Part shown: piece after piece, positions 43,390 to 52,665 of the stretch | How the letters are laid out: each line of letters opens with the position of its first letter | How positions within the stretch are numbered: position 1 is the stretch's first letter | Source: Longilinea arvoryzae | Lineage (GTDB): Bacteria > Chloroflexota > Anaerolineae > Anaerolineales > Anaerolineaceae | Assembly: GCF_001050235.1 (NCBI RefSeq) | Contig: NZ_DF967972.1 | Span: 1,068,475 to 1,132,474, forward strand | Length of the DNA stretch: 64,000 nt | Direction: 5' to 3' | Program-made: the position numbers and the translations under genes | Notes under the pieces: generated by a model | The model's database searches: none | Seen by the model: the letters and a program-made list of their open reading frames with translations, nothing else | What the model was told of the DNA's origin: nothing

Positions 43390-44169
43390 CTATGGCAACC
43401 TCGGTGGATGTGTCTTTAAATATTCCAAATAGGCCACAACCATCTCGATAGCTATATTTCGCGCTTCCTCCAGTTCACTGTTTGTGGCATCACGTAACGC
43501 ACCGATATGAACTCCGTTATGCCTTCCCTGATTGAGTGGTTCATCATTCGCTAATCGGCCAAGCCTACTCCATTTTGAACTGGAAATTCCAAGCTCTCTT
43601 TTGGCAATCGCCTCTCCCGAGAATTTTTTCGCAAGGGCATCTCGGATTTCATATAAATGAACAAGCGCTGTTTCAGGGTTATTAAGAGATTTTTCAAAGC
43701 TGGAAAGAATGCTTTCTACAACTGGATCGTTATCCCTATACTTGGCAGAGAGGATCGAAAGTCTCCTCCGCTTGTTTAGCCTTTCCTGTTTTGAATCGGC
43801 GATAACTTGCCCATTTTGATCCTTGACAATAATGTCGATGGTTCCTGCCGTCATTTTTATTACAGCGGAGTCTATCTGTAAGCTAACATCTCTCCGACCA
43901 TCGGGATAAATTGTTTCCTGACCACCGGCCTTGAGGGTAAAAGGTTTTTGTGAGACTAAAGCCGCTCCTCTAAAAATTCCTATCAATAGATTATGCAATT
44001 GTTCCTGAGTACCAGGAAGACTTTGGTATTCATTCAGATCCATAGAAACAGTCACTTCACCATTCTCAATGGTATGTTCATAATCGGGCAACAAAGTGGT
44101 TTCTTTCTCTTCAAAGAAGTCCGTTGGCGTGTATACCCACTTCAATTGAACCTTTGCATTTTCAGGCAT
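43390..44169 (-). CDS. Unknown 259-residue protein
   Basis: ATG 44169 is preferred: GAGG, supplied by the end of repeat copy 2, lies just upstream. An earlier ATG (44190) lies inside the repeat. The protein is beta-rich in the first half (VQLKWVYTPTDFFEEKETTL) and helical in the second (NPETALVHLYEIRDALAKKF), ending with a helix (EARNIAIEMVVAYLEYLK) and conserved-looking RHNGVHIGALRD. No family recognised. Confidence 0.55.
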   Translation of the reverse strand: MPENAKVQLKWVYTPTDFFEEKETTLLPDYEHTIENGEVTVSMDLNEYQSLPGTQEQLHNLLIGIFRGAALVSQKPFTLKAGGQETIYPDGRRDVSLQIDSAVIKMTAGTIDIIVKDQNGQVIADSKQERLNKRRRLSILSAKYRDNDPVVESILSSFEKSLNNPETALVHLYEIRDALAKKFSGEAIAKRELGISSSKWSRLGRLANDEPLNQGRHNGVHIGALRDATNSELEEARNIAIEMVVAYLEYLKTHPPRLP

Positions 44170-44171
44170 TC

Positions 44172-44306
44172 TTACCTCATCTTCTTCCATTCGACGCTCT
44201 TTCCACCATGCTTTTCCCGCTCGTGACTTTCCTTCTCAAACCCCATCACCATCTTCCCACAGACCCCACACCTATGCAGCCGAAAGTCGTACAGCATGGG
44301 GCTGCG
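44172..44306 (-). repeat. Copy 2 of the methylase zinc-finger tail
   Basis: About 45 codons that align without gaps to the methylase C terminus: SPMLYDFRLHRCGVCGKMVM, then GFEKESHEREKHGGKSVEWK and KMR-stop. The frame and the CxxC...H...H zinc ligands are intact, but no start codon precedes it and an in-frame TAG lies upstream. It sits 20-30 bases after the stop of the 186-residue gene. Confidence 0.85.
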
Positions 44307-44332
44307 TTTTTCTTGGTACTTCTAAAATGCTT

Positions 44333-44893
44333 CTATGATTCAGTGGAATCCGCATCATTTTCAATTAATGGTTCTATCTGAGTTCTTAATATTTCAAATG
44401 CATTAAGCTGACTCTTAACCTTCAACTCTGACAATTTTCCGGCTGGTTTTTCGGGCAATTCCTGTAATGGGTAATAATTGTATATTCCACTTTGTCTTAT
44501 TTGTGTCCAGAAATCAGCCGGGGGGTAGGTTGTTCGGTTTTCGTAATCACCGTGTTGGATCAAACAGGCGCTTCCACTTGCGTTTTGACCAACAAACGCT
44601 ATTCCGAAAGGCATTTGATCGATTGCACTTCCGCTTGCATCGATACGATTTCCATTGGCCATGTAATACACAGTCCCTCCTGCTACAGGAGATCCGGCAA
44701 TAACAACGCTATGAAACTTATTCGTTAGTTTAGGTGGCAAAATTGCAGATAAACTTGGCATGGCGCTGCCTGAAATTACACGGAATTCATTTGGTGGGCA
44801 AATTTCCTCCCATTTACTTCGACTTTCTTGAGTAATTTGGAACCAATTAAATTTCATCTTCCCTTTTTTATTTCTTTTCGCTCGGTTTCTCAT
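44333..44893 (-). CDS. Unknown 186-residue protein
   Basis: ATG 44893 overlaps the methylase stop by four bases (ATGA) with GGAGG eight bases upstream; the longer frame from 44908 starts inside the methylase tail. The basic N terminus (MRNRAKRNKKGKMK) is followed by a soluble domain with GSAMPSLSAILPP and IAFVGQNASGSACLIQHGD. No family recognised. Translational coupling to the methylase suggests they act together. Confidence 0.55.
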   Translation of the reverse strand: MRNRAKRNKKGKMKFNWFQITQESRSKWEEICPPNEFRVISGSAMPSLSAILPPKLTNKFHSVVIAGSPVAGGTVYYMANGNRIDASGSAIDQMPFGIAFVGQNASGSACLIQHGDYENRTTYPPADFWTQIRQSGIYNYYPLQELPEKPAGKLSELKVKSQLNAFEILRTQIEPLIENDADSTES

Positions 44894-47800
44894 CTCATCT
44901 TCCTCCACTCGACGCTCTTCCCGCTATGCGTTTCCTTCTGGTGATTCTCCCTGTCGTAACCCATCACCATCTTCCCGCAGACCCCGCACTTATACAACCC
45001 AAAATTCGACAGCATCGGCTGTGATTCCGGCGCCGGCTCTGGCATGGACTTTTCTTTCGCCTGCTCTACCACCGGTTTGACTTGTACCGCTTTGGATTCT
45101 GTTTTGGGCGAGGTAGAAACCTCAACAGGCACGCTGACCGGAGCCGGCGCTACCCCCTCCAATCGGTCCCAGGCCTCCAACACCAGCCGGCGGGTGCGAT
45201 ACTCACCATACAACCGCATCTCTTTGTCTTTGAGCACCCGGAATGTTTCGCCGGGGAAGTCCGGACCGTAGACATCCTGCGGGTCGAGGATATAACGCAG
45301 TTCATCGCGGGTCAGACCGTAGAGCCGGGCATAATAGGCATCCAGTTCAGCGCGCAGCAGTGCGCGGCGATCTTCGTCCCATGAGAATGGTTCGCTGTAG
45401 TAACCCATATCTTCTGCGAAAGGTTTCAAGTCATAAGCAGTGTAAACTAATTCGAGCACGCGAGGGGCTATAAAATCTAAATCAGCGGGAGTAAAAATTT
45501 CTGGAGGTAAAACAGGAAGTTGCCTAAGGTATGTGAATGTAAGATGCATACCACTAACTTTTTGTCTTGCAGTATAGTCAAGTATTATGCTGTTAAGACA
45601 CCCAAGTAAACATGGCAATTTATTTGTGTAGTTAGTAAACATTAATGGCAGAGTATGACCTACACCCGACTTTGGGATAATGCTAAAAATAACGGTGCGC
45701 TCATTGGTTGCATTGGTCACATCACGAAAACCCATTAACCACATAGATGAATAATTTTTGAGCCTACCATCGACGATCGATTTTTCCACACTATAGAAAG
45801 ACATCGGCTTCCAAGCAACATCACGTAGCTGTTCTGTTGTAGCTGGTTCTAGGTTGGTAAACCCACGATCTATCCGACCTTCATAAGTTCCGAAACGATG
45901 GTTGTATAGCCACACCATTTTCGCTTCATAAAGAGATAGACTACTTTCTGTAGGTTTGTTGAGAAATAAATTGCTGTCATTTGCCATGTGGAGCATGGTT
46001 AAAAATGAAATTTCCCAATTATTTTGACCAGAATTTTCATTTTCAAGCACAGGTATGCGCCGATATATTTTTAGGGTTAACTCAGCATCAGTACGTGTGC
46101 GAAAGATAGGAATTGTCCGGGTATTCGGATTGACAGTTGCTATATCTTGTGAAGTAAAGGTAAAGTGACGCTCAAATTGTTTTAGCTTTTCGAAGTTACG
46201 ACAAAAGAAGACAAAATCTGGTGAGACAACTTTTTCACTTTGCCCTACGATAACAAGTGCGCAAAATTTAAAAGCATGGTGAACTGCCGGGAATATAAAA
46301 TCTTCATTCTCAAACCCCCATAACTGTGCTAAAGCGTGGTTGAAAATTAAATCTCCAAAAAACTTTTTTGTAGTGTCGTCTGTAGCAATACCAGTTGGCA
46401 GGATAATTCCAGCACGACCATGTGTACCCAACAAAACCCGGAAATGCTCGGCAAAGAGTGCATAGGTATTGACATCACCCACGGCAGTCAATGGGTAGCG
46501 CCCTGATGCACGCATGAATTTACTGCTGCCTTCGGCAGCATGTTTGGCCTCTTCAAATGCCTGTGCTAGTACCGGGTTTGTCTTGGTCAGCTGATCGATC
46601 ACCTTCTGGCGGGCAACCTTGTTGGCCGCAGTAGCAATCATTGGATCGCGAGTTGCAAAAAATTCTTCCTCTTGTAGCTTGATGCGTTCCCATGGCGGGT
46701 TGCCCAGGATGCAGTCAAAGCCACCCTGGGCCGCCACCTCGGCAAACTCCAGCGGCCAATGGAAGAAGCCCAGCGATTCCCTGATTCGTGCCACCTCCTC
46801 CTGAAGTCCCATCTGGGTCGCGCTGCCACCGCGCAACCGGCGCAGTTGCCTGAGAGTAGGCGCCGTGATTTCGAGCGCCTTTCCAGCCGGCTCTTTGATC
46901 TGCCAGAAAAAAGCTGCCGTCCAGAGGTCAGCAATCTGTTGCTGCCGGCGGTATTCAGCTGATGCGCTGACCTGCTGGTAAGCTTCTGCCTTGGCCTGCA
47001 CCTCGGCGGCGCTTTCCTCGGGCATGGCTTCCAGGGCGCGGGCTTGTTCCGCCAGCCAAGCGCCCAGGTCTTCGCGCGTTTTGAGCATCGTCACGAAGAG
47101 TGATTCCTGACCCTCGCGCTCCTGCTTGTTGCGCTTTTTCAGCAACGCGGCGGTTGGCTTGTGATCGCCGGTAACCGCTTGGAAGGCATTGTCTGGCACT
47201 TCTAGTTCATTCACCTGCATCTTGGGTCCTAGACCTACCAGGCTGTTGCCGCAGCGGATGTGGGCGTCCAAGAAGGAGAGCGGCTTTCCAGGCTCGATCG
47301 ACTCCAACCACAGGTTGACCTTGCACAATTCGACCGACATGGGGTTGATGTCCACCCCATACACGCAGTGTTGAATTACCTCACGCAGGGCAGTGCGCGT
47401 GATCTCCGGCGAAGGCTCCTCATCCCCGGAGCGCAGCTGCGCCAACCGGCGAGCAATCCGCCGCGCGGCGGCGATCAGGAAGTGGCCGCTGCCGCAGGCC
47501 GGGTCACACACTTTCAAAGCCAACAGCGCCGCAATCTGCGCTTCGATGGATGGTCCAGCGCGCTGGATGGCCTGCAGGATGACCGGGTCCAGGGCTGAAT
47601 CGAGCAGGACCTTGATCAGATCCTCGGCGGTGTAATAGCTACCGGTGGTCTTGCGCTCGTTGCCGGCACTTGTAATCAGTTCAAACATGCCGGCATCCAT
47701 ATTGATCAGCGGATGCAGTTCCAGCAGCGACTCGTACACGCTGCCCAGCTCGCGCGTGCCCAGGTTGCGGTAGTCCACTGTCCGGCGGGTGTTCCCGTCC

Positions 47801-49026
47801 AGGATAAAGGCCAATCCCCGCACCGCCGAAAGCAGCGCGCTGTTTTCCAATTCGGCTGTCTCCAGATCGGGAAGCGCTTCGGCTGAAAACAAGAAACTGC
47901 CCAGTACCGGCAGACCCAGACCTTTAGACCCCACGCCGCTCGCCTCACGCCCGCCCAGCATGGCAGAAACCAGTCGCAGGGTCGTATATAAATCCGGGTG
48001 TCGTCCGCCGCGCGACTGCTCCGCCAGATGGCGCAGGTGGGTGGCCGAGTAGTATTTCAGATAACGTTCACGAGCAGCCGAGCTAGCTTGCGGGTCTAAT
48101 AACAGGTCGCGGTCTTCAGAGGCAAATAGGAAAATAAGGCGGTAGACCAGGCGCAGCAGTTGGCGATAATACCCCTCGCGAGTCAGCGCGCCAGAGCGCA
48201 GCCTGGCTTTGAGCGCGGTATTGCCCGGGTGAGCCAGAAAGCCGCCACCCAGGGCAGTGATGGCCTGCTCCACCCCGTCGCGCAGCTTATCCAGCGCGCG
48301 CGTGCCCTGCTCCTGGGCGGCTTTCGACCAGGTTTCCAGCCAGCAAGTTTCCGGTTTGCCTTCTTGGGTCTCCACCCTGGATTGGTGGCAGACCAGCCAG
48401 AGGACCACAAAGTCGGCGTACACTTCGCCAGTCAGCATGGCTTCCAGGTCAAATTCCAGGTAAGCCTGGCGGGTCATGCTAGCATTGTCGCGCAGTACGC
48501 GCAGGGTCAGGCCGTTGGAAAGCATGCCCCACAACTGGTTGGGGTTTCGGTTAAGATATTCCTGCATCAGACTGTGAGGGCTAGATTTAGCTGCACCGGT
48601 CACCCCCGCTTGGCGCCGTTCCAGGTTCACGCCGCAGCCCACAATGTGGATGGGCACCTCGCCCCAGGCGTGCGAAACGCGATACTCCTTACCCTCCAAT
48701 ATGATTGCTTTGGCGGCCTGCAGCCGGCCATAGCCAAGTTCCTGGAAGAACGGCATCAGCCAGCGCTCGCGAGTCAGGGTTGTGCCCACATCGCCTACAC
48801 CCAGCCGTCCGCGCGAAGTCTGGAAGGCTGCCCATGCACCCAGCAGGCGGTTCCACGAGCGGTTAATGGCTTCGTTTAACTTTTCACTGCCGGGCAGGTG
48901 ATAGCTTTCCGCGTCCAGCCCGCCGAGAGTAGAGTCGCCGGCGACAATGCGCTGGAGTAGATCAATCGGGAGCAGCGCGCCCTCGGTGTGGATGGTGGTG
49001 AAGGGGTTGTGTTGATTAACAGGCAT
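44890..49026 (-). CDS. Eco57I-type N6-adenine methylase (DrmMI/PglX-like) with C-terminal zinc finger
   Basis: 1378 residues. Motif I is CDPACGSGHFLIAAARRIA near residue 507, and the catalytic NPPW lies near 774 (DCILGNPPWERIKLQEEEFF). This large class, without a separate specificity subunit, includes the methylases of DISARM class 1 and BREX. The C-terminal part has LYGLTRDELRYILDPQDVYG, the target-recognition end of such enzymes, then a Pro/Glu-rich linker and an unusual CGVCGKMV...H....H zinc finger. It follows SNF2 and DUF1998 helicase genes on the same strand. It would mark self DNA so that the helicase-nuclease partners spare it. Confidence 0.85.
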   Translation of the reverse strand: MPVNQHNPFTTIHTEGALLPIDLLQRIVAGDSTLGGLDAESYHLPGSEKLNEAINRSWNRLLGAWAAFQTSRGRLGVGDVGTTLTRERWLMPFFQELGYGRLQAAKAIILEGKEYRVSHAWGEVPIHIVGCGVNLERRQAGVTGAAKSSPHSLMQEYLNRNPNQLWGMLSNGLTLRVLRDNASMTRQAYLEFDLEAMLTGEVYADFVVLWLVCHQSRVETQEGKPETCWLETWSKAAQEQGTRALDKLRDGVEQAITALGGGFLAHPGNTALKARLRSGALTREGYYRQLLRLVYRLIFLFASEDRDLLLDPQASSAARERYLKYYSATHLRHLAEQSRGGRHPDLYTTLRLVSAMLGGREASGVGSKGLGLPVLGSFLFSAEALPDLETAELENSALLSAVRGLAFILDGNTRRTVDYRNLGTRELGSVYESLLELHPLINMDAGMFELITSAGNERKTTGSYYTAEDLIKVLLDSALDPVILQAIQRAGPSIEAQIAALLALKVCDPACGSGHFLIAAARRIARRLAQLRSGDEEPSPEITRTALREVIQHCVYGVDINPMSVELCKVNLWLESIEPGKPLSFLDAHIRCGNSLVGLGPKMQVNELEVPDNAFQAVTGDHKPTAALLKKRNKQEREGQESLFVTMLKTREDLGAWLAEQARALEAMPEESAAEVQAKAEAYQQVSASAEYRRQQQIADLWTAAFFWQIKEPAGKALEITAPTLRQLRRLRGGSATQMGLQEEVARIRESLGFFHWPLEFAEVAAQGGFDCILGNPPWERIKLQEEEFFATRDPMIATAANKVARQKVIDQLTKTNPVLAQAFEEAKHAAEGSSKFMRASGRYPLTAVGDVNTYALFAEHFRVLLGTHGRAGIILPTGIATDDTTKKFFGDLIFNHALAQLWGFENEDFIFPAVHHAFKFCALVIVGQSEKVVSPDFVFFCRNFEKLKQFERHFTFTSQDIATVNPNTRTIPIFRTRTDAELTLKIYRRIPVLENENSGQNNWEISFLTMLHMANDSNLFLNKPTESSLSLYEAKMVWLYNHRFGTYEGRIDRGFTNLEPATTEQLRDVAWKPMSFYSVEKSIVDGRLKNYSSMWLMGFRDVTNATNERTVIFSIIPKSGVGHTLPLMFTNYTNKLPCLLGCLNSIILDYTARQKVSGMHLTFTYLRQLPVLPPEIFTPADLDFIAPRVLELVYTAYDLKPFAEDMGYYSEPFSWDEDRRALLRAELDAYYARLYGLTRDELRYILDPQDVYGPDFPGETFRVLKDKEMRLYGEYRTRRLVLEAWDRLEGVAPAPVSVPVEVSTSPKTESKAVQVKPVVEQAKEKSMPEPAPESQPMLSNFGLYKCGVCGKMVMGYDRENHQKETHSGKSVEWRKMR

Positions 49027-49047
49027 AAATGCGATTATCCTGATGAA

Positions 49048-49794
49048 TTAATGGGAGGTCTTGTCATCATTACCAAGCGGATGGTCTGGAAACCTTGTTC
49101 TTTCTGGGCCGTAATAGGATTTGAACGCATCCTTCAAATCGTTTTTTGGGAATAACGGATGTTTTGCCCGCATATGTGCACTCAATTGGGTGATTGCCAA
49201 TAAGAGACCACAGGCAGGGCATAAAACATCAGACCAATTTACTAGGGGTGCAAAGAATTGATGCGCTTGTTTATGGTTTGGAAGTTTATCTTCAGCAATC
49301 CAAAAACCGCATGCATCACATTGGATGAAACGAGGAACTATCTGCCCATTTTCATTAACGATAGGAACGATTACCAGCTTTTGGGTATTAGGATCTTTTT
49401 TCAATCCATGAAACTTGTAAAGATGAGCTTCCAGTCTACTTGAATAGATGATTTCCCCACATTCTGGGCAATTTGTTTGATTCTTCTTCGATGCCTTTTT
49501 TGGGGGTTTAACTGGTTTTTTGTTTGCTTGAACTTTCTTTTGGTACTCTTTTTCTGCATCCACTTCAACTGGCGGCATTCCATTATCAAACACGAGATCG
49601 GGCTCTAGGTAAGGTTTATGTTGATCCCACCATTGTTGAGGGCGTGTCCGTGGTAGCTGTTCAACGTATGCTTCGAGATTAACCATATCCGGATGAATTC
49701 GCTTTATATGATCATCCAAATTGGCATGTAAACACCGATGTCCACAATATGGACAGGTTGTTGTGTGATCTGATATCCCTCGTCGTTTTTGCAT
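49048..49794 (-). CDS. Multi-zinc-finger protein between SNF2 helicase and methylase
   Basis: 248 residues with four CxxC-x(8-12)-H-x(3-5)-H units: CPYCGHRCLHANLDDHIKRIH, CPECGEII...HLYKFH, CDACGFW...HKQAH and CPACGLL...HMRAKH. These are C2H2-like fingers, rare in bacteria outside Ros/MucR-type proteins. The fingers resemble the single finger at the methylase C terminus encoded next door. It is likely a DNA- or protein-binding adaptor of the same system. It starts 12 bases after the SNF2 stop. Confidence 0.7.
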   Translation of the reverse strand: MQKRRGISDHTTTCPYCGHRCLHANLDDHIKRIHPDMVNLEAYVEQLPRTRPQQWWDQHKPYLEPDLVFDNGMPPVEVDAEKEYQKKVQANKKPVKPPKKASKKNQTNCPECGEIIYSSRLEAHLYKFHGLKKDPNTQKLVIVPIVNENGQIVPRFIQCDACGFWIAEDKLPNHKQAHQFFAPLVNWSDVLCPACGLLLAITQLSAHMRAKHPLFPKNDLKDAFKSYYGPERTRFPDHPLGNDDKTSH

Positions 49795-49806
49795 ACTATT
49801 ATTCTT

Positions 49807-52665
49807 CTATACCTTTGGCAGATAGAGATAAATACCAATGACATCCGCCGGCAAGTTCGGCTCAACCCGGGTTTGCAGGCCGGTCTGCCGGCTGGCGCTG
49901 CGCACGCGCTGATGGGCGGCAAGCAGATCTTTCCCTAACAACCTGGCGGTCTCGTCGATATGCGGCTGGAGAGCCTCAAAACCATCGATTACCCGTTGCA
50001 GGAATTCTCGCGCCCGGTCAGGGGAGACATTGGCATCTGGTGTGAGTTGGAGTAGTTTCTCCGCTTCATCTGAAGAAAGCCATTCGGCAGTTTGAGGGGA
50101 TCCGGCAAAGGCGATCGGGGCCAGTTCTTCCGCCAGCAGCGGCCTTTCTTCCTCGTTCTTACCCCGTCTGGTGAGAATATGATAACGGAAGCGCACCAGC
50201 AGCAGCGTCGTGCGCCGGGAAACTCCGGATGTGCTGATTGCACCGGCGCGCCGGGCCGGGTTCTTGATTCCATGGGCTGCCAATGGATCCAACGCGCTTT
50301 CCAAGATGAAACTCGACAGGCTTTCCATCACTGGGTGGGTGCGCGTCAGCAGCAACTGCCCCTCGCGCAATGGCAGGTCAAAACGGGCTGAAATCTTGGA
50401 TTTGAAGGATGGGCCAATTGCCTGGGCAAATAGGTCGCGCAGCGCCTGGGGCGTTTCGGTCAGATCCACGTCCATCGACCCATTGCTTGACACGACACCG
50501 CCTAACAGGCGCAGGCTCTGCAGGGCAAAAGCTTTCACATCCACGCCTGCTCCAACGGCAGACCGAGCGGCGGTTAGCTCCCGGGAGACTTCATCCACCT
50601 TGATCGTTTCCTGGGCAAACAGAGTGCGTGAACGTTTCTCACGCTCGGAGGCCGCATCCCACTTGCTGTATAGATCCTCTTTCTGCGGCTTCATGTATTC
50701 TTCGAAGCCGGGTAGGTAGTTATCGAGCGCGGTTGGTTTGGAGCGCAGCAGCAGGCCCTCGAAGATTGCTTCCACCACCTCTTCGGTGTTCACAGGTACC
50801 GGTACGGAAATACCCAAAGATGAACGGATTGTTTTATGCTTGCGCAGCAGTACATCCAGCACTACGCCATCGATCTGGTTATCAACGCCATAATAGGTCA
50901 ACACGCGCACGGTCGGAGCGCGCTGGCCAAAGCGGTCCACGCGGCCCTCGCGTTGCTCGTGGCGGGTCGGGTTCCAGGACAGATCATAATGAACAACTGC
51001 ATCAAAGTGATCTTGTAGGTTGATGCCTTCACTCAAGCAGTCGGTGCAGACGAGTACATGGCTTTCGGACTCGGCCAGCGCTTCAACGCGAGCCTGGCGC
51101 TCGACGGGGGGCAGCGTGCCCGTGACGACTTCCACCGCCACCTTTTTGGGCAGCTGCTTGCGCAGTTCTTCGGCTACGTATTCAGCGGTAGGGATGAAAC
51201 GGCAGAACACAATCGGACGGTAGCCTTGCGCCAGTAGGTCACGCACCATGCCAACTGATTTCTTGAGCTTTTCGTCCTTATCGCCCTCCAAAGTCTCGGC
51301 CGCCCGCGCCATCTCCAACAGCCGGCGGCGGTTTGTTTGGGCCGCATCGTCCTCGCCGGTATCACTGCCTGGAGCGACATCCATACCTTCCGGGTTTTCA
51401 TCGTCGGTCAGGTCCAGGATCGTCCGGCGGCCGATTTCGTCGGCTTCTTCGGGCGTCTCCGCGTCAGCGGTCGAAGCGCGGTTGCGGAGTGTCGCCGCGG
51501 CCGCCCGCGGACTGGAAGCCAGCGAGCGCAGCAGGGCCAGCGCCGACCACCAGCGCACACGCTGGCGAAAGTGATTGCCGCCAGCATCCTTCACGTCACG
51601 AACGCTTTCGCGGACATACTCCAGCACACGTTCGAACAAGCGCTTGTATTCGGGCGAAAGTTTATAAGTTGCTTCGCCTTCCATGCGTTCTGGGAAAGGT
51701 GTATCGGCATCCATATAGTGGCGGATATCAGCGCGCCGACGCTGGACAAAATGAGCAGCCAGGCGTACCCGGTGGCGGCGGTTCTGCTCCCCGGTCAGGT
51801 CATCGGGCAAGCCTTCAAAGTTTTCATCCAAAATGGTCAGTAGGGAGCGGAAGGCGTCTTCTTTACCGGAATGGGGCGTGGCAGTTACCAGAATCATGTG
51901 CCGGTCCGCATTCTTTGCCAGATCGCGCACCAATTGGTGACGCTGGTGGCGTCCCCGGCCTTCGGCAAAGGCGCAGGTATGGGCTTCATCAACGATCACC
52001 AACTCCGGACAGGTACGCAGAAATTCGTTGCGCCGCCGTTCGGTTTTGATGAAATCCATTGACACGATCACAAAGGGATAGATGTCAAAGAGAGACTGGC
52101 CGAGTAAAAGGTCACGCTCCAGGCGGGCAGCGGTACCGGGTAAGACCAGCACCGCCTCGATGTTGAACTTGCTACGCAGTTCCGCCTGCCACTGTTCCGC
52201 TAACTGCGGTGGGCAAAGCACAGCCAGGCGTTCGACTTCGCCCCGATCCAGCAGTTCGCGTGCCACCAGCCCGGCTTCAATGGTCTTCCCAATACCTACG
52301 TCATCGGCGATCAGCAGGCGCACCGGGTCCAGTTTAAGCGCCATTAGCAGCGGGACGAGTTGGTACGGTCGCGGGTCAAACCCCAGTCGGGCAAATGAGC
52401 GAAACGGCCCGGCCGAGGATCGAAATCCCAAACGAACCGCGTCGCGCAGCAGGCGTGCTGATAGATAGTCGCCCACCTGGTTGGGATCAGGCAGGTCGAA
52501 ATGCGCCTGAGTTACCTGAGCGCCTTCCAACGGCAGGTAAATCCCGGCTATTTCCGTGTCCCTACCGCCCAGTGGTCTGAGGATCAACATTTCCTCGTCT
52601 GATTCGGGCAGCACCACCCACTCGCGCCCACGCGCTTTTACCAGGGAGCCAACGGCAAAACTCAT
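49807..52665 (-). CDS. SNF2-family helicase (DrmD-like)
   Basis: 952 residues. Walker A DVGIGKTIEAGLVAREL lies near residue 122 and the DEAH box VIVDEAHTC near 225. The helicase C-terminal motifs are EGINLQDHFDAVVHYDLSWN and REGRVDRFGQRAP. This is the SNF2/RapA-like class used by DISARM class 1 (DrmD) and some other restriction systems. The start overlaps the stop of the upstream giant helicase (ATGA). It translocates on duplex DNA; no nuclease domain is visible. Confidence 0.85.
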   Translation of the reverse strand: MSFAVGSLVKARGREWVVLPESDEEMLILRPLGGRDTEIAGIYLPLEGAQVTQAHFDLPDPNQVGDYLSARLLRDAVRLGFRSSAGPFRSFARLGFDPRPYQLVPLLMALKLDPVRLLIADDVGIGKTIEAGLVARELLDRGEVERLAVLCPPQLAEQWQAELRSKFNIEAVLVLPGTAARLERDLLLGQSLFDIYPFVIVSMDFIKTERRRNEFLRTCPELVIVDEAHTCAFAEGRGRHQRHQLVRDLAKNADRHMILVTATPHSGKEDAFRSLLTILDENFEGLPDDLTGEQNRRHRVRLAAHFVQRRRADIRHYMDADTPFPERMEGEATYKLSPEYKRLFERVLEYVRESVRDVKDAGGNHFRQRVRWWSALALLRSLASSPRAAAATLRNRASTADAETPEEADEIGRRTILDLTDDENPEGMDVAPGSDTGEDDAAQTNRRRLLEMARAAETLEGDKDEKLKKSVGMVRDLLAQGYRPIVFCRFIPTAEYVAEELRKQLPKKVAVEVVTGTLPPVERQARVEALAESESHVLVCTDCLSEGINLQDHFDAVVHYDLSWNPTRHEQREGRVDRFGQRAPTVRVLTYYGVDNQIDGVVLDVLLRKHKTIRSSLGISVPVPVNTEEVVEAIFEGLLLRSKPTALDNYLPGFEEYMKPQKEDLYSKWDAASEREKRSRTLFAQETIKVDEVSRELTAARSAVGAGVDVKAFALQSLRLLGGVVSSNGSMDVDLTETPQALRDLFAQAIGPSFKSKISARFDLPLREGQLLLTRTHPVMESLSSFILESALDPLAAHGIKNPARRAGAISTSGVSRRTTLLLVRFRYHILTRRGKNEEERPLLAEELAPIAFAGSPQTAEWLSSDEAEKLLQLTPDANVSPDRAREFLQRVIDGFEALQPHIDETARLLGKDLLAAHQRVRSASRQTGLQTRVEPNLPADVIGIYLYLPKV

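Noticed and set aside
48160..48879. 239-codon + strand frame opposite the Eco57I-type methylase
   Set aside because: No recognisable domain or ribosome site; it is antisense to a conserved gene.
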